Shown here in pieces: positions 30,800 through 38,888 of a stretch of DNA of 64,000 nucleotides. Position 1 is the first letter of the stretch; every line of letters begins with the position of its first letter. The DNA is taken from NCBI GenBank assembly GCA_963726105.1, contig CAVSBJ010000004.1, positions 310,001 through 374,000 on the forward strand. Reading direction: 5' to 3'. A program made the translations under genes and the position numbers. Below the pieces are notes generated by a model. That model saw only the letters and a program-made list of their open reading frames with translations. It was not told the DNA's origin and made no database searches. This stretch comes from Roseiarcus sp963726105 (lineage in GTDB: Bacteria > Pseudomonadota > Alphaproteobacteria > Rhizobiales > Beijerinckiaceae).

Positions 30800-32281
30800 A
30801 TGCGCCGCGCCCACCGACTTTTCGCCACGCTTGCTCTTGCTGTTATCGCGTCGGCAGGCGCCGCATTGGCCAAGGACAGCGTGACCATCGGCATGGTGCT
30901 CGAGCCGCCGGGGCTCGATCCTACATCCGCGCCGGCGGCGGCGATCGGCGAGGTCACGCACTACAACATCTTCGAGGGCCTGACGAAGATCAACGAGGAC
31001 TTCTCAGTGACGCCCCTTCTGGCCGAGAAATGGGACTTTTCGCCCGATCTCAAGACGCTCACCTTCACGCTCAAGCCGAACATCAAGTTTCAGGACGACG
31101 AGCCGTTCTCGTCCAAGGACGTCAAATATTCTTTCGGGCGCTACGCCGACAAGGAGTCGACGAACAAGGACAAGGCTTTCTTCGCCTCGATCGAGTCGAT
31201 CGACACGCCCGATCCGACGACGGTGGTGCTCAAGTTCAAGGAGCCGAGCTTCGAGGCGCTCTATCATCTGGGCATGGATACCGCGATCATCCTCGACGAG
31301 AAGAGTGCGACGACCGAAGCGACCAATCCCGTTGGCACCGGGCCCTATAAGCTCTCCTCCTGGGAGAAGGGCTCGTCGATCACGCTCGACAAATGGGAGG
31401 GTTATCGCGACGCGGCCAAGATCCCGCTCGCTCACGCGACCTTCCGCTTCATCTCCGATCCGTCGGCCGCAGTCGCGGCGATGCTCGCGGGCGACGTCGA
31501 CGCCTTCCCGCGCTTCGCCAACGTACAGGCGCTCGACCAGTTCAAGAGCGATCCGCGCTTCCAGGTGCTGGTCGGCGGGACCGAGGGCAAGACGATTCTC
31601 GCCATGAACAACAAGAAGAAGCCGCTCGACGATGTGCGCGTGCGCAGAGCGATCGCTTACGCGCTCGACCGTAAGGCGATCATCGATGGCGCCCAGAATG
31701 GGCTCGGCGCGCCAATCGGCAGCCATCTCACGCCCAACGATCCGGGCTACGTGGATCTGACCGGCATGTATCCGCACGATCCCGAGAAGGCGAAGGCGCT
31801 GTTGAAGGAAGCGGGCGTCACCACGCCGCTCGAGCTCAGCCTCATCCTGCCGCCGCCTCCTTACGCGCGTCAGGGCGGCGAGATCATCGCCGCCGAGCTC
31901 GCTGACGTTGGGATCAACGCGAAGATCCAGAATGTCGAATGGGCGCAGTGGCTGAGCGGCGTCTACAAGGACAAGAACTACGATTTGACCATCATCAGCC
32001 ACGTCGAGCCGCTCGACATCGGCATCTACGCCAATCCGAACTACTATTTCCAGTATGACAGTCCGGCGTTCAAGGCGATCTACGAGAAGGTGACGTCGGC
32101 GCCGAATCTCGAGGCGTACAAGGCGGCGCTGGGCGAAGCGCAGAAGAAGCTCGCAGAGGACAGCGTCAATGCGTTCTTGTTTCAGTTGCCGAATGTGACC
32201 GTCGCCGACGCGAAGCTCAAGGGCCTGTGGAAGAACGCGCCGATCTTCGTCAACGATCTGTCGACGATGGCGTGGCAATGA
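30800..32281 (+). CDS. Peptide-type ABC substrate-binding protein (DppA/SBP family 5)
   Basis: A 493-residue periplasmic protein with a signal peptide (HRLFATLALAVIASAGAALA) and the family-5 pattern: ITHYNIFEGL-like stretch (VTHYNIFEGLTKINEDF), PLLAEKWDFSPDLKTLTFTL, VGTGPYKLSSWEKGSS and VRRAIAYALDRKAIIDG. These are typical of DppA/OppA-like receptors. The ATG at 30800 has GGAG upstream; the longer frame to 30665 is not homologous. Its stop overlaps the amidase start (ATGA), so receptor and amidase are co-translated. This suggests the imported ligand is an amide or peptide cleaved in the cell. Confidence 0.9.
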   Translation: MRRAHRLFATLALAVIASAGAALAKDSVTIGMVLEPPGLDPTSAPAAAIGEVTHYNIFEGLTKINEDFSVTPLLAEKWDFSPDLKTLTFTLKPNIKFQDDEPFSSKDVKYSFGRYADKESTNKDKAFFASIESIDTPDPTTVVLKFKEPSFEALYHLGMDTAIILDEKSATTEATNPVGTGPYKLSSWEKGSSITLDKWEGYRDAAKIPLAHATFRFISDPSAAVAAMLAGDVDAFPRFANVQALDQFKSDPRFQVLVGGTEGKTILAMNNKKKPLDDVRVRRAIAYALDRKAIIDGAQNGLGAPIGSHLTPNDPGYVDLTGMYPHDPEKAKALLKEAGVTTPLELSLILPPPPYARQGGEIIAAELADVGINAKIQNVEWAQWLSGVYKDKNYDLTIISHVEPLDIGIYANPNYYFQYDSPAFKAIYEKVTSAPNLEAYKAALGEAQKKLAEDSVNAFLFQLPNVTVADAKLKGLWKNAPIFVNDLSTMAWQ

Positions 32282-33708
32282 CACAGCACGCGAGGACAGC
32301 CAAAGCTGTGGGCACGCAGCCCTACGGCCTGTCGGCGCTGGAGATGCTGCGCCTTTACCGAACGCGTGAACTGTCGCCGGTCGAGACGATGAAGTCGGTG
32401 ATCGAGCGGGTCGAGGCTTACGAACCTCATATTCACGCAACCTATCTTTATGCTCCGGAGCGGGCGCTCAAAGAAGCGCGCGCGTCCGAGGCGCGCTGGG
32501 CCAGGGCTGAGCCGATCGGTCCGCTCGACGGCGTGCCGGTTACGGTCAAGGACAATATCGCGACGCGCGGCGACCCGAAGCCGGTCGGCACGGCGGCGGA
32601 AGACTTGTCGCCGCAGAAGGCGGACGCGCCGCCGGTGCAGCGCCTGCGCGAGGCGGGCGCGATCATGTTCACCAAGACGACGATGCCGGATTACGGCATG
32701 CTGTCGTCAGGGCTCTCGAGCTTCCACCCGCTCGCGCGCAATCCGTGGAAGCTCGACCGCAATCCGGGCGGCTCGTCGTCGGGAGCAGGCGCGGCGGCGG
32801 CTGCGCTCTACGGTCCGCTGCACCTCGGCACCGACATCGGCGGCTCGGTGCGCTTGCCGGCGGGCTGGTGCGGCATTTTCGGCCTCAAGCCGAGCGGCGG
32901 ACGGATCCCGATCGACCCGCCATACACTGGTCGCGTGGCCGGCCCGATGACCCGTGACGTCGACGACGCCGCGCTAATGATGGCGACCTTGTCGCTGCCC
33001 GACGTCCGCGACTATACGAGCCTCAAATACGAGCAGCTCGACTGGATCGTCGAGCCCGCGCCGCTCAAAGGCTTGCGCGTTGGCCTCTTGCTGGACGCCG
33101 GATGCGGCGCGCCGCCGACGCCGGAAGTCAAGGCCGCCGTCGAGCGCGCGGCAAAGGATTTCGAGGCCGCCGGCGCGCATGTCGAGCCGCTCAAGCCGTT
33201 CCTCACTCAGGATATGCTCGACGGGCTCGACAAATTCTGGCGCGCGCGCGCGCTCAGCGACATCACCGCGCTGCCGGCCGAACGGCGCGCTCTCGTGCTG
33301 CCGTTCATCCGCGAGTGGGCGGAATCCGCGGCGGGGTTTTCCGGCGTCGAGGTGTTCCGCGGCTTCGACCGAATTCCGGAGATGCGCAAAGCGGCGGTCG
33401 GGGCGACGCAGGCGTTCGACTGTGTTCTCTCGCCAACCGCGCCGATGACCGCCTTTCCGGCCGAATGGCCCTCTCCCAGCCGCGACCCGCTGCATCCGTT
33501 TCCCCAAGTCGGTTTCACCGTCGCCTTCAATATGTCCGAGCAGCCGGCGGCGTCGGTCAATTGCGGTTACGATTCCGAGGGCCTGCCGATCGGGCTGCAG
33601 ATCATCGGCAGGCGGTTCGACGACCTTGGCGTCATGGCGATCGCGCGCGCCTTCGAGGCCATTCGGGCGTACGAGGAGAGGCCGTGGCCGGAGCCGCCGA
33701 CGGCCTGA
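32278..33708 (+). CDS. Amidase (amidase-signature family)
   Basis: A 476-residue hydrolase of C-N amide bonds. The Ser-cisSer-Lys triad segments are visible: VTVKDNIATRG (Lys), NPGGSSSGAGAAAAALYG (serines) and GTDIGGSVRLPAGWCGIFG (nucleophile Ser). The C-terminal GLPIGLQIIGRRFDD matches the family. The start overlaps the binding-protein stop in ATGA; an ORF start at 32227 would overlap it far more and is not needed. Members act on diverse amides, including Asn/Gln-tRNA, indoleacetamide and acylated amines. Here the transporter context favours a catabolic role. Confidence 0.9.
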   Translation: MTQHARTAKAVGTQPYGLSALEMLRLYRTRELSPVETMKSVIERVEAYEPHIHATYLYAPERALKEARASEARWARAEPIGPLDGVPVTVKDNIATRGDPKPVGTAAEDLSPQKADAPPVQRLREAGAIMFTKTTMPDYGMLSSGLSSFHPLARNPWKLDRNPGGSSSGAGAAAAALYGPLHLGTDIGGSVRLPAGWCGIFGLKPSGGRIPIDPPYTGRVAGPMTRDVDDAALMMATLSLPDVRDYTSLKYEQLDWIVEPAPLKGLRVGLLLDAGCGAPPTPEVKAAVERAAKDFEAAGAHVEPLKPFLTQDMLDGLDKFWRARALSDITALPAERRALVLPFIREWAESAAGFSGVEVFRGFDRIPEMRKAAVGATQAFDCVLSPTAPMTAFPAEWPSPSRDPLHPFPQVGFTVAFNMSEQPAASVNCGYDSEGLPIGLQIIGRRFDDLGVMAIARAFEAIRAYEERPWPEPPTA

Positions 33709-33822
33709 CCGAGTCGTCTGCGAGCTGGCGCTTCACGTCGTTGTCGGACGATAGGAAAGCGCGTAAGACGCGCCGCGTGTCAAGCGCTATTGACAATCTT
33801 GTGCGACGGGGAGGATCAGCCG

Positions 33823-34164
33823 ATGAAAAAGTTCATAGTCCTGTACATGGCCAACGCCGCCGACTTCGAGAGGATGATGAAGGAATCCACTCCCGAGCAG
33901 CAGAAGAAAGGCATGGAGGGGTGGATGAAATGGATGGGCGACCACAAGGCGTCTCTCGTCGATGGCGGCGCGCCTTTGGGGAAAACCAAGCGGGTCGACG
34001 CCAAAGGCGTTTCCGACACCAGGAACGGGATCGGAGGCTATTCGATCGTGCAAGCCGATGATGCCGAAGCCGCGGCAAAGCTGTTCGGCAAGGATCATCC
34101 CCATCTCCAGATACCCGGCGCTTGGGTAGAGGTCGTCGAAATCATGCATATTCCGGGAATGTGA
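33823..34164 (+). CDS. YCII-related domain protein
   Basis: A 113-residue protein starting MKKFIVLYMANAADFERMM, with GGYSIVQADDAEAAAKLFGK and a C-terminal VEVVEIMHIPG strand. This matches the YCII/dimeric alpha-beta barrel fold, found in small stress and antibiotic-biosynthesis proteins, mostly of unknown function. The ATG at 33823 follows GGGGAGGA at good spacing. It stands alone between the amidase and transglycosylase genes. Confidence 0.7.
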   Translation: MKKFIVLYMANAADFERMMKESTPEQQKKGMEGWMKWMGDHKASLVDGGAPLGKTKRVDAKGVSDTRNGIGGYSIVQADDAEAAAKLFGKDHPHLQIPGAWVEVVEIMHIPGM

Positions 34165-34221
34165 GAGGCGCGATTCTCGTCGCGCGCTTTCGCGTGCCGC
34201 ACGGGCGACTTGGGGAAGACA

Positions 34222-35031
34222 TTGAGAGCATTGGTATTCGTAGCGTTGGCGGCCATCTTCGCGGGCGCCCCGGCTCATGCGGAGGATTGCGGCAGGAACG
34301 GCGAGGGGTTCGGCACCTGGCTCGCGTCCTTCAAGGAGGTCGCGGTGATGGACGGCCTCTCCCGCAGGGCCGTGGACGCGGCGCTCGACGGCGTTTCTTA
34401 CGACCCTACGGTCAAGCGACATGACGGCGGCGCCGCCATGTTCGGCCATAACTTCGCAAGCTTCGCCGCAGCTCACGTCTCGCCGGGAATGGTCGCGCGG
34501 GGTAGGGCCGAGCTCAAGCGCTATGCCGCGCCGCTCGCCCAGATCGAGCAGCGCTTCGGCGTGCCGGGACCTGTGCTTGTGGCGATCTGGGGCCAGGAGA
34601 CGGGCTTTGGCGGCGACATCGGTTCCTTTCCCACTTACAGCGCCCTTGCAACTCTCGCCTGGGACTGTCGGCGCCCGCAACGTTTTCGCGCCGAGCTTAT
34701 CGACGCGATCACCCTCGTTGACCGGGGCATTGTGACGCAGCCGCGCGCTTTGCGGGGGGCCTGGGCGGGCGAGGTTGGCCAGACGCAACTCATGCCATCC
34801 GCCTATCTCATGTACGCCACGACCCCTGATGGATCGGGAACGCCGGACCTCATCCGCAATTCCGCCGACGCGCTCGCTTCGACTGCGGCTTTCCTCAGGG
34901 GGCACGGCTGGCAGCCGGGCGCGGGCTGGAGCGAAGGCGAGCCCAACTTCGCCGTCATCCTGCAATGGAACTCGGCAGAGATTTACGCAAAGACAGTTGC
35001 GCTGTTCGCCGACCGGCTCGCGGGGAAGTAA
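34222..35031 (+). CDS. Lytic murein transglycosylase, MltB-like
   Basis: This enzyme cleaves the MurNAc-GlcNAc bond of peptidoglycan, leaving anhydro-MurNAc ends. The product has a signal peptide (ALVFVALAAIFAGAPAHA) and is a soluble periplasmic form, as there is no lipobox. Motifs: the catalytic Glu in AIWGQETGFGGDIGSF, SALATLAWDCRRPQRFRAEL, AGEVGQTQLMPSAYL and the C-terminal VILQWNSAEIYAKTVA of the SLT_2 family. The TTG at 34222 with GGGGAAG upstream is preferred because the signal peptide starts there; an earlier TTG at 34210 is also open. Confidence 0.88.
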   Translation: MRALVFVALAAIFAGAPAHAEDCGRNGEGFGTWLASFKEVAVMDGLSRRAVDAALDGVSYDPTVKRHDGGAAMFGHNFASFAAAHVSPGMVARGRAELKRYAAPLAQIEQRFGVPGPVLVAIWGQETGFGGDIGSFPTYSALATLAWDCRRPQRFRAELIDAITLVDRGIVTQPRALRGAWAGEVGQTQLMPSAYLMYATTPDGSGTPDLIRNSADALASTAAFLRGHGWQPGAGWSEGEPNFAVILQWNSAEIYAKTVALFADRLAGK

Positions 35032-35091
35032 CAGGCTTGCCTGACCGGCGCGCGCCGCAAGGGGATGTCGCGGTTTGGCGGCGCCAGGATG

Positions 35092-35105
35092 GTCATCGCG
35101 AGGAG
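35092..35105. repeat. Partial copy of palindromic repeat core
   Basis: GTCATCGCGAGGAG is identical to the core at 26117-26130, but the second arm is missing here, so this looks like a decayed copy. Confidence 0.5.
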
Positions 35106-35151
35106 CCACAGGGGTCAAAATCCTTAACCGTGGTCAGTTAGACTGTGGCGC

Positions 35152-37233
35152 GTGACCGCCGTTGTCCCGCGCTCCCTCTCCGTTCCGTCTCGGCCCGCCA
35201 AGCGACGTCTCGCTGCGCTTGCGGGCCTGACGCTCATGGCGTCAATCGCGATTCTTCTTTATCGCGTTGCACCCGGCGCGCCCGCAATCAGCCTCATTGG
35301 CCTTACAGGTTTCATAGGGCTTGCGGCGCTGGCGTTGGCGTTCACGCTAAACGATGCCGCGCTATTCAGGTTCACGTGCGCCGTCGGCGCTGCTGCGGGA
35401 CTTATCGGCCTCTGTGTGCTTGCGAGTCCGGAGGCAAGGCTCGGGCTCGCCAGTTTCGCTTCCGCCGCGTTCGGCGTCGGCCTCGCCGGATGGCTCGCGC
35501 GCACGGCGGGAGTGCGCCGCAGGGTTTCATGGCTGCTCGCGGCGCTGTTCGCCGCTACGCTCGGGCTTCTCTCTATCTATGCCACCTCTCTCGTCCTCGT
35601 TTCGCGCGATCTGATGATCGCCGACTTCATGACCTATCGCGGCATTGCGATGATGGTCGCGCGATTGGCCGAGGCGGGACATTGGCCGTTGCTGCTCGGC
35701 GCGTCCGTCCAGTCCGTCACGCAAGACTATTCCTGGGCGCCCGCGTTGATCCCAGGGTTTGTTTTGGCGCTGACCGAGCCCACATCGCGCGCCATCTATA
35801 CCTTCGCGCTGCTCGCCCTTTACGCTGCGCCGGCAACCTTCGCGCTCGCGGTCCTGGCGCGCGATTGCGCGCGGCGCGCCGGGCTTGCGGGCGACACGCG
35901 GCCAGGCGCTGTCCTGGCCCTTGGCCTTGCCGCCGTCCTCGTCGCTTATCCTGCCGCGTTTGCGGTCGCCGCGCGTGGCATGCCCGACGTCGGCGGTCTC
36001 GTGCTGGTTGTCTGCGCGCTCAAGCTCGCCGAGCGACTCGTCCGACTGCTCGCGGTGCGACAAGGCTTCGGCGCGCGCGTCGAGGCCATGACTCGCCGCG
36101 TCGCCATCGCGCTCGCCCTCACCTTCTACGCGATGTTCGCCTTCCGGCGCTGGTATGCATTCGCCGCCGTCGGAATCGTTGTCATGCTGGCGCTCGAGGT
36201 CTGTTCGATCGCACTGAAAATGGGGGTGCGGTTTCGCTGGCGCGACGCTGTCACGGCGGCCGCGCTCGGCGCCCTGACGCTCCTCGCGCTCTTAAGCCCG
36301 GTCCTCATGGATTGGGCGCCGAACTTCGGCGCGCACGACTACGCCAACACTTACGCCGGCTATCGCAAGCCCGCGGACGTGTTCCTGCGCGAGCTCGGCG
36401 ACTGGGTCGGGCTTATCCCCGCTGTCGCCGCGCTGGCCGGTGCGGCGTTCCTTTGCGCGCGCTCCCGCGACACCCGCCTCCTGCGTCTGACCCTTGGCGC
36501 CGCCGCGCTTGCGGGCGTGCTGTTCCTGCGTATCCAGACGCCCTACATCCACCATCTCGACCTTATCGCGCCGGCGATTGTCGCGCCGATCGCAGCTTCA
36601 TTGATGCTCATCTTCGCACGGGCCTCGCGTATCGCGCTTCTCGGCATGGCTGCGCTCGGCGCGATCACACTCTCACCACTGGCGGCGGCGCTCAATCCCC
36701 TGGGGCTCGCGCCCGTCGCCGGATTGCCGCGAGCCCCGCGCGCCGACCTCGACGAACTCAGGCGCCTCAAGGATTGGGTGGATGAGCGCGCGTGGCCCGA
36801 CGCCAAGGTCTGCGGCCTCGGTTCGAGCTACACGTTCAGCGGCCAGCTGATCGGCGAATTGTGGCAGCTCCGCCCCGAGCGCGGTCCGAGCGGAAGCAAG
36901 CTCAGCGTCACGATGCCTGATGTCGATACGGTCGAGGGGCCGCCGGCAGCGAGCCTGAAGGATTGCGCCATCATCATCGTCGGCGATCCGGTCCAGACTC
37001 ACCTCGATCCCGATTACCAGCAGACGGTCATCGTGCCGTCGCGAGAAATGCTGACGGGGCAGGGGATCGGCGCCAAGTTCCGTCGCACTGGCGAAGTTTT
37101 CCACCTGGAGAAGGACGTGAGCGCAATCGTCTTCGAGCGCCGGGCGCCGCTGGACGACGCGGATATCGCCGCGCTGCAGGCGCGATGGCGAGCGGCGCGC
37201 ACCGCGCGAGGGTTCGGGGAAGGCGGTCGGTAA
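35152..37233 (+). CDS. Large polytopic membrane protein, GT-C glycosyltransferase-like
   Basis: A 693-residue protein with about 12 hydrophobic segments and a hydrophilic C-terminal domain of about 150 residues starting near ADLDELRRLKDWVDERAW. The acidic loop after the third to fourth segment (LMIADFMTYRGIAMMVARLA, then SVTQDYSWAPALIPG) recalls GT-C enzymes that use lipid-linked sugars. No exact motif proves the call. The start is a GTG at 35152. It is monocistronic, with acetate kinase convergent. Alternatives are other polytopic envelope proteins. The sugar acceptor is unknown. Confidence 0.6.
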   Translation: MTAVVPRSLSVPSRPAKRRLAALAGLTLMASIAILLYRVAPGAPAISLIGLTGFIGLAALALAFTLNDAALFRFTCAVGAAAGLIGLCVLASPEARLGLASFASAAFGVGLAGWLARTAGVRRRVSWLLAALFAATLGLLSIYATSLVLVSRDLMIADFMTYRGIAMMVARLAEAGHWPLLLGASVQSVTQDYSWAPALIPGFVLALTEPTSRAIYTFALLALYAAPATFALAVLARDCARRAGLAGDTRPGAVLALGLAAVLVAYPAAFAVAARGMPDVGGLVLVVCALKLAERLVRLLAVRQGFGARVEAMTRRVAIALALTFYAMFAFRRWYAFAAVGIVVMLALEVCSIALKMGVRFRWRDAVTAAALGALTLLALLSPVLMDWAPNFGAHDYANTYAGYRKPADVFLRELGDWVGLIPAVAALAGAAFLCARSRDTRLLRLTLGAAALAGVLFLRIQTPYIHHLDLIAPAIVAPIAASLMLIFARASRIALLGMAALGAITLSPLAAALNPLGLAPVAGLPRAPRADLDELRRLKDWVDERAWPDAKVCGLGSSYTFSGQLIGELWQLRPERGPSGSKLSVTMPDVDTVEGPPAASLKDCAIIIVGDPVQTHLDPDYQQTVIVPSREMLTGQGIGAKFRRTGEVFHLEKDVSAIVFERRAPLDDADIAALQARWRAARTARGFGEGGR

Positions 37234-37259
37234 GGCCGCGCCCGCTTTTGCAGACGCCG

Positions 37260-38459
37260 CTACTTGCAGACGCCGGCCGTCGCCACCGTGTGCTCGGCGA
37301 TCATGAGTTCCTCGTTGGTCGGGATCACGAAGACGGTCGTCGGCGAATCCTTGGCGCTGATGATCTGCGCATTGGCGCGGTTCGCTTGTGTGTCGAGACG
37401 GACGCCCATCCATTCCATCTCGCTCAGCGCCGCTTCGCGCACTTTCCATGAATGTTCGCCGATGCCGGCCGTGAACACGATCGCCTCCGCGCCGTTGACG
37501 GACGCTGAAAGGCTAGCGAGTTCGCTTCGGATGCGGGCGATGAAATATGCGATGGCGGCGCGCGCGGCGGGCTCATCGGACGCCTCGAGCTCGCGCATAT
37601 CCTGCGACAAGCCGGACATGCCCTTGAGTCCCGAGTTCTTCCACAAGAGATCGGATATCGCGTCGGCGCTCATCTTCCCTTCGGCCATGAGATAAAGCAC
37701 CACGCCCGGATCGATCTGCCCGCAGCGGGTGCCCATCGACAATCCGTCGAGCGCGGTGAACCCCATTGTCGTGGCGACCGCGCGCCCGTCACGGACCGCG
37801 CACATCGAGGCGCCATTGCCGAGATGGGCGATGATCACATCTTCTCGAGCGATCTGCGGCGCGATCGTGCGCAGCTTCCGGGTGATGAACTCGTAGGAGA
37901 GGCCATGAAAGCCGTAGCGACGCACGCCCTCATCGTAATAGGACCGCGGCAGAGCGTAGGTGTCGTTGATGAAGGGATGGCTGCGATGAAAGGCAGTGTC
38001 GAAGCACGCGACTTGCGGCGTCGACGGGAACGCCGTCATCGCCGCTTCGATCCCGGCGATATTGTGCGGCTGGTGGAGCGGCGCGAGCGGAATGAGCGCC
38101 TTCAGCTTCGCGAGAGCCTCGTCGTTGACGAGCATCGGTTCGGCAAAATCCGGCCCTCCATGCACGATGCGATGCCCAACCGCTACGATCGAAGAATCGG
38201 CGCCCGCTTGTCTGAGCCAGTCGAGAATGGAGCCCATCGCCGCCGCGTGATCGACGCGGTTGTGCGATCGGTCGAAATTGAGCTCGGCCGTCTCGCCCAA
38301 GGCTGTCTGGACGGAGCCTTTCGCGGTCGCGCCGATGCCCTCGATTTGCCCCGAGGCGAGCAGGTTCGGCTCACCTCCGCCCGCGAGGCGGAACGCTGCG
38401 AATTTGAGCGACGACGAGCCCGCATTGAGGGTCAGGATCACCGAGTCCAACCGATTCAC
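37260..38459 (-). CDS. ackA: Acetate/propionate kinase AckA
   Basis: AckA interconverts acetyl-phosphate and acetate with ATP. The 399-residue protein has the phosphate-binding LTLNAGSSSLKFAAF, ACFDTAFH, RRYGFHGLSYEF, the Gly-rich IAHLGNGASMCAVRDGRAV, the GFTALDGLSMGTRCGQIDPG segment and FTAGIGEHSWKVRE. All are characteristic. The reading start is probably the GTG at 38459, which forms a GTGA overlap with a short upstream frame; a GTG at 38441 (directly before ILTLNAGSSS) is equally possible. The usual partner genes pta and phosphoketolase are not present next to it. Confidence 0.96.
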   Translation of the reverse strand: MNRLDSVILTLNAGSSSLKFAAFRLAGGGEPNLLASGQIEGIGATAKGSVQTALGETAELNFDRSHNRVDHAAAMGSILDWLRQAGADSSIVAVGHRIVHGGPDFAEPMLVNDEALAKLKALIPLAPLHQPHNIAGIEAAMTAFPSTPQVACFDTAFHRSHPFINDTYALPRSYYDEGVRRYGFHGLSYEFITRKLRTIAPQIAREDVIIAHLGNGASMCAVRDGRAVATTMGFTALDGLSMGTRCGQIDPGVVLYLMAEGKMSADAISDLLWKNSGLKGMSGLSQDMRELEASDEPAARAAIAYFIARIRSELASLSASVNGAEAIVFTAGIGEHSWKVREAALSEMEWMGVRLDTQANRANAQIISAKDSPTTVFVIPTNEELMIAEHTVATAGVCK

Positions 38460-38888
38460 TCCGCCGCCTTGGCGACTGCCGGTTGATCGCCGAGTGCGCG
38501 GCGTTCCCGGCGCCAGTCTTCATGCAGTTCCGCCAGCGCGCAGGAGACGAGCCGAACTCGATTGTTATCGTCTCGGCTCGTCCATGACTGGCGCTTTTGT
38601 CCCCTGCGCCGGTCCCGCCGCTTCCGCCCGCGCGACGAAGCCGAGCACGAATACCACATTGCCGAGGCTCTCGGCCAGCAAGGCGAAACGGCGCCTCGGT
38701 TGCGCGAGGCGCCCGATTAGTTGAACGGAGTGACAGCTGAATGAAGAGCCGCCGGGCGCCGGTCGCTTGCTCCCCCGCGGCGCGCGTCTAAGCGACCCCC
38801 CTCGGTCGGGCCCGGCTGACTTGATTCTGCCGCGACTATGCTGTCTTAAGCTGCCGCCCACGGGACGACCGAGCCGCCGGGACCATAG
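38460..38888 (-). other. Leader region before ackA with short frames and a hairpin
   Basis: About 430 bases without a recognisable gene. A minus-strand frame (38456-38659) ends CALAELHEDWRRERRAL and overlaps ackA in GTGA. It may be a decayed gene end, but I could not identify it. A nine-pair stem GGCGCCTCG / CGAGGCGCC lies at 38690-38713 with a short T-run on the minus strand. Any ackA promoter or the promoter of the decarboxylase gene would be here. Confidence 0.3.
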
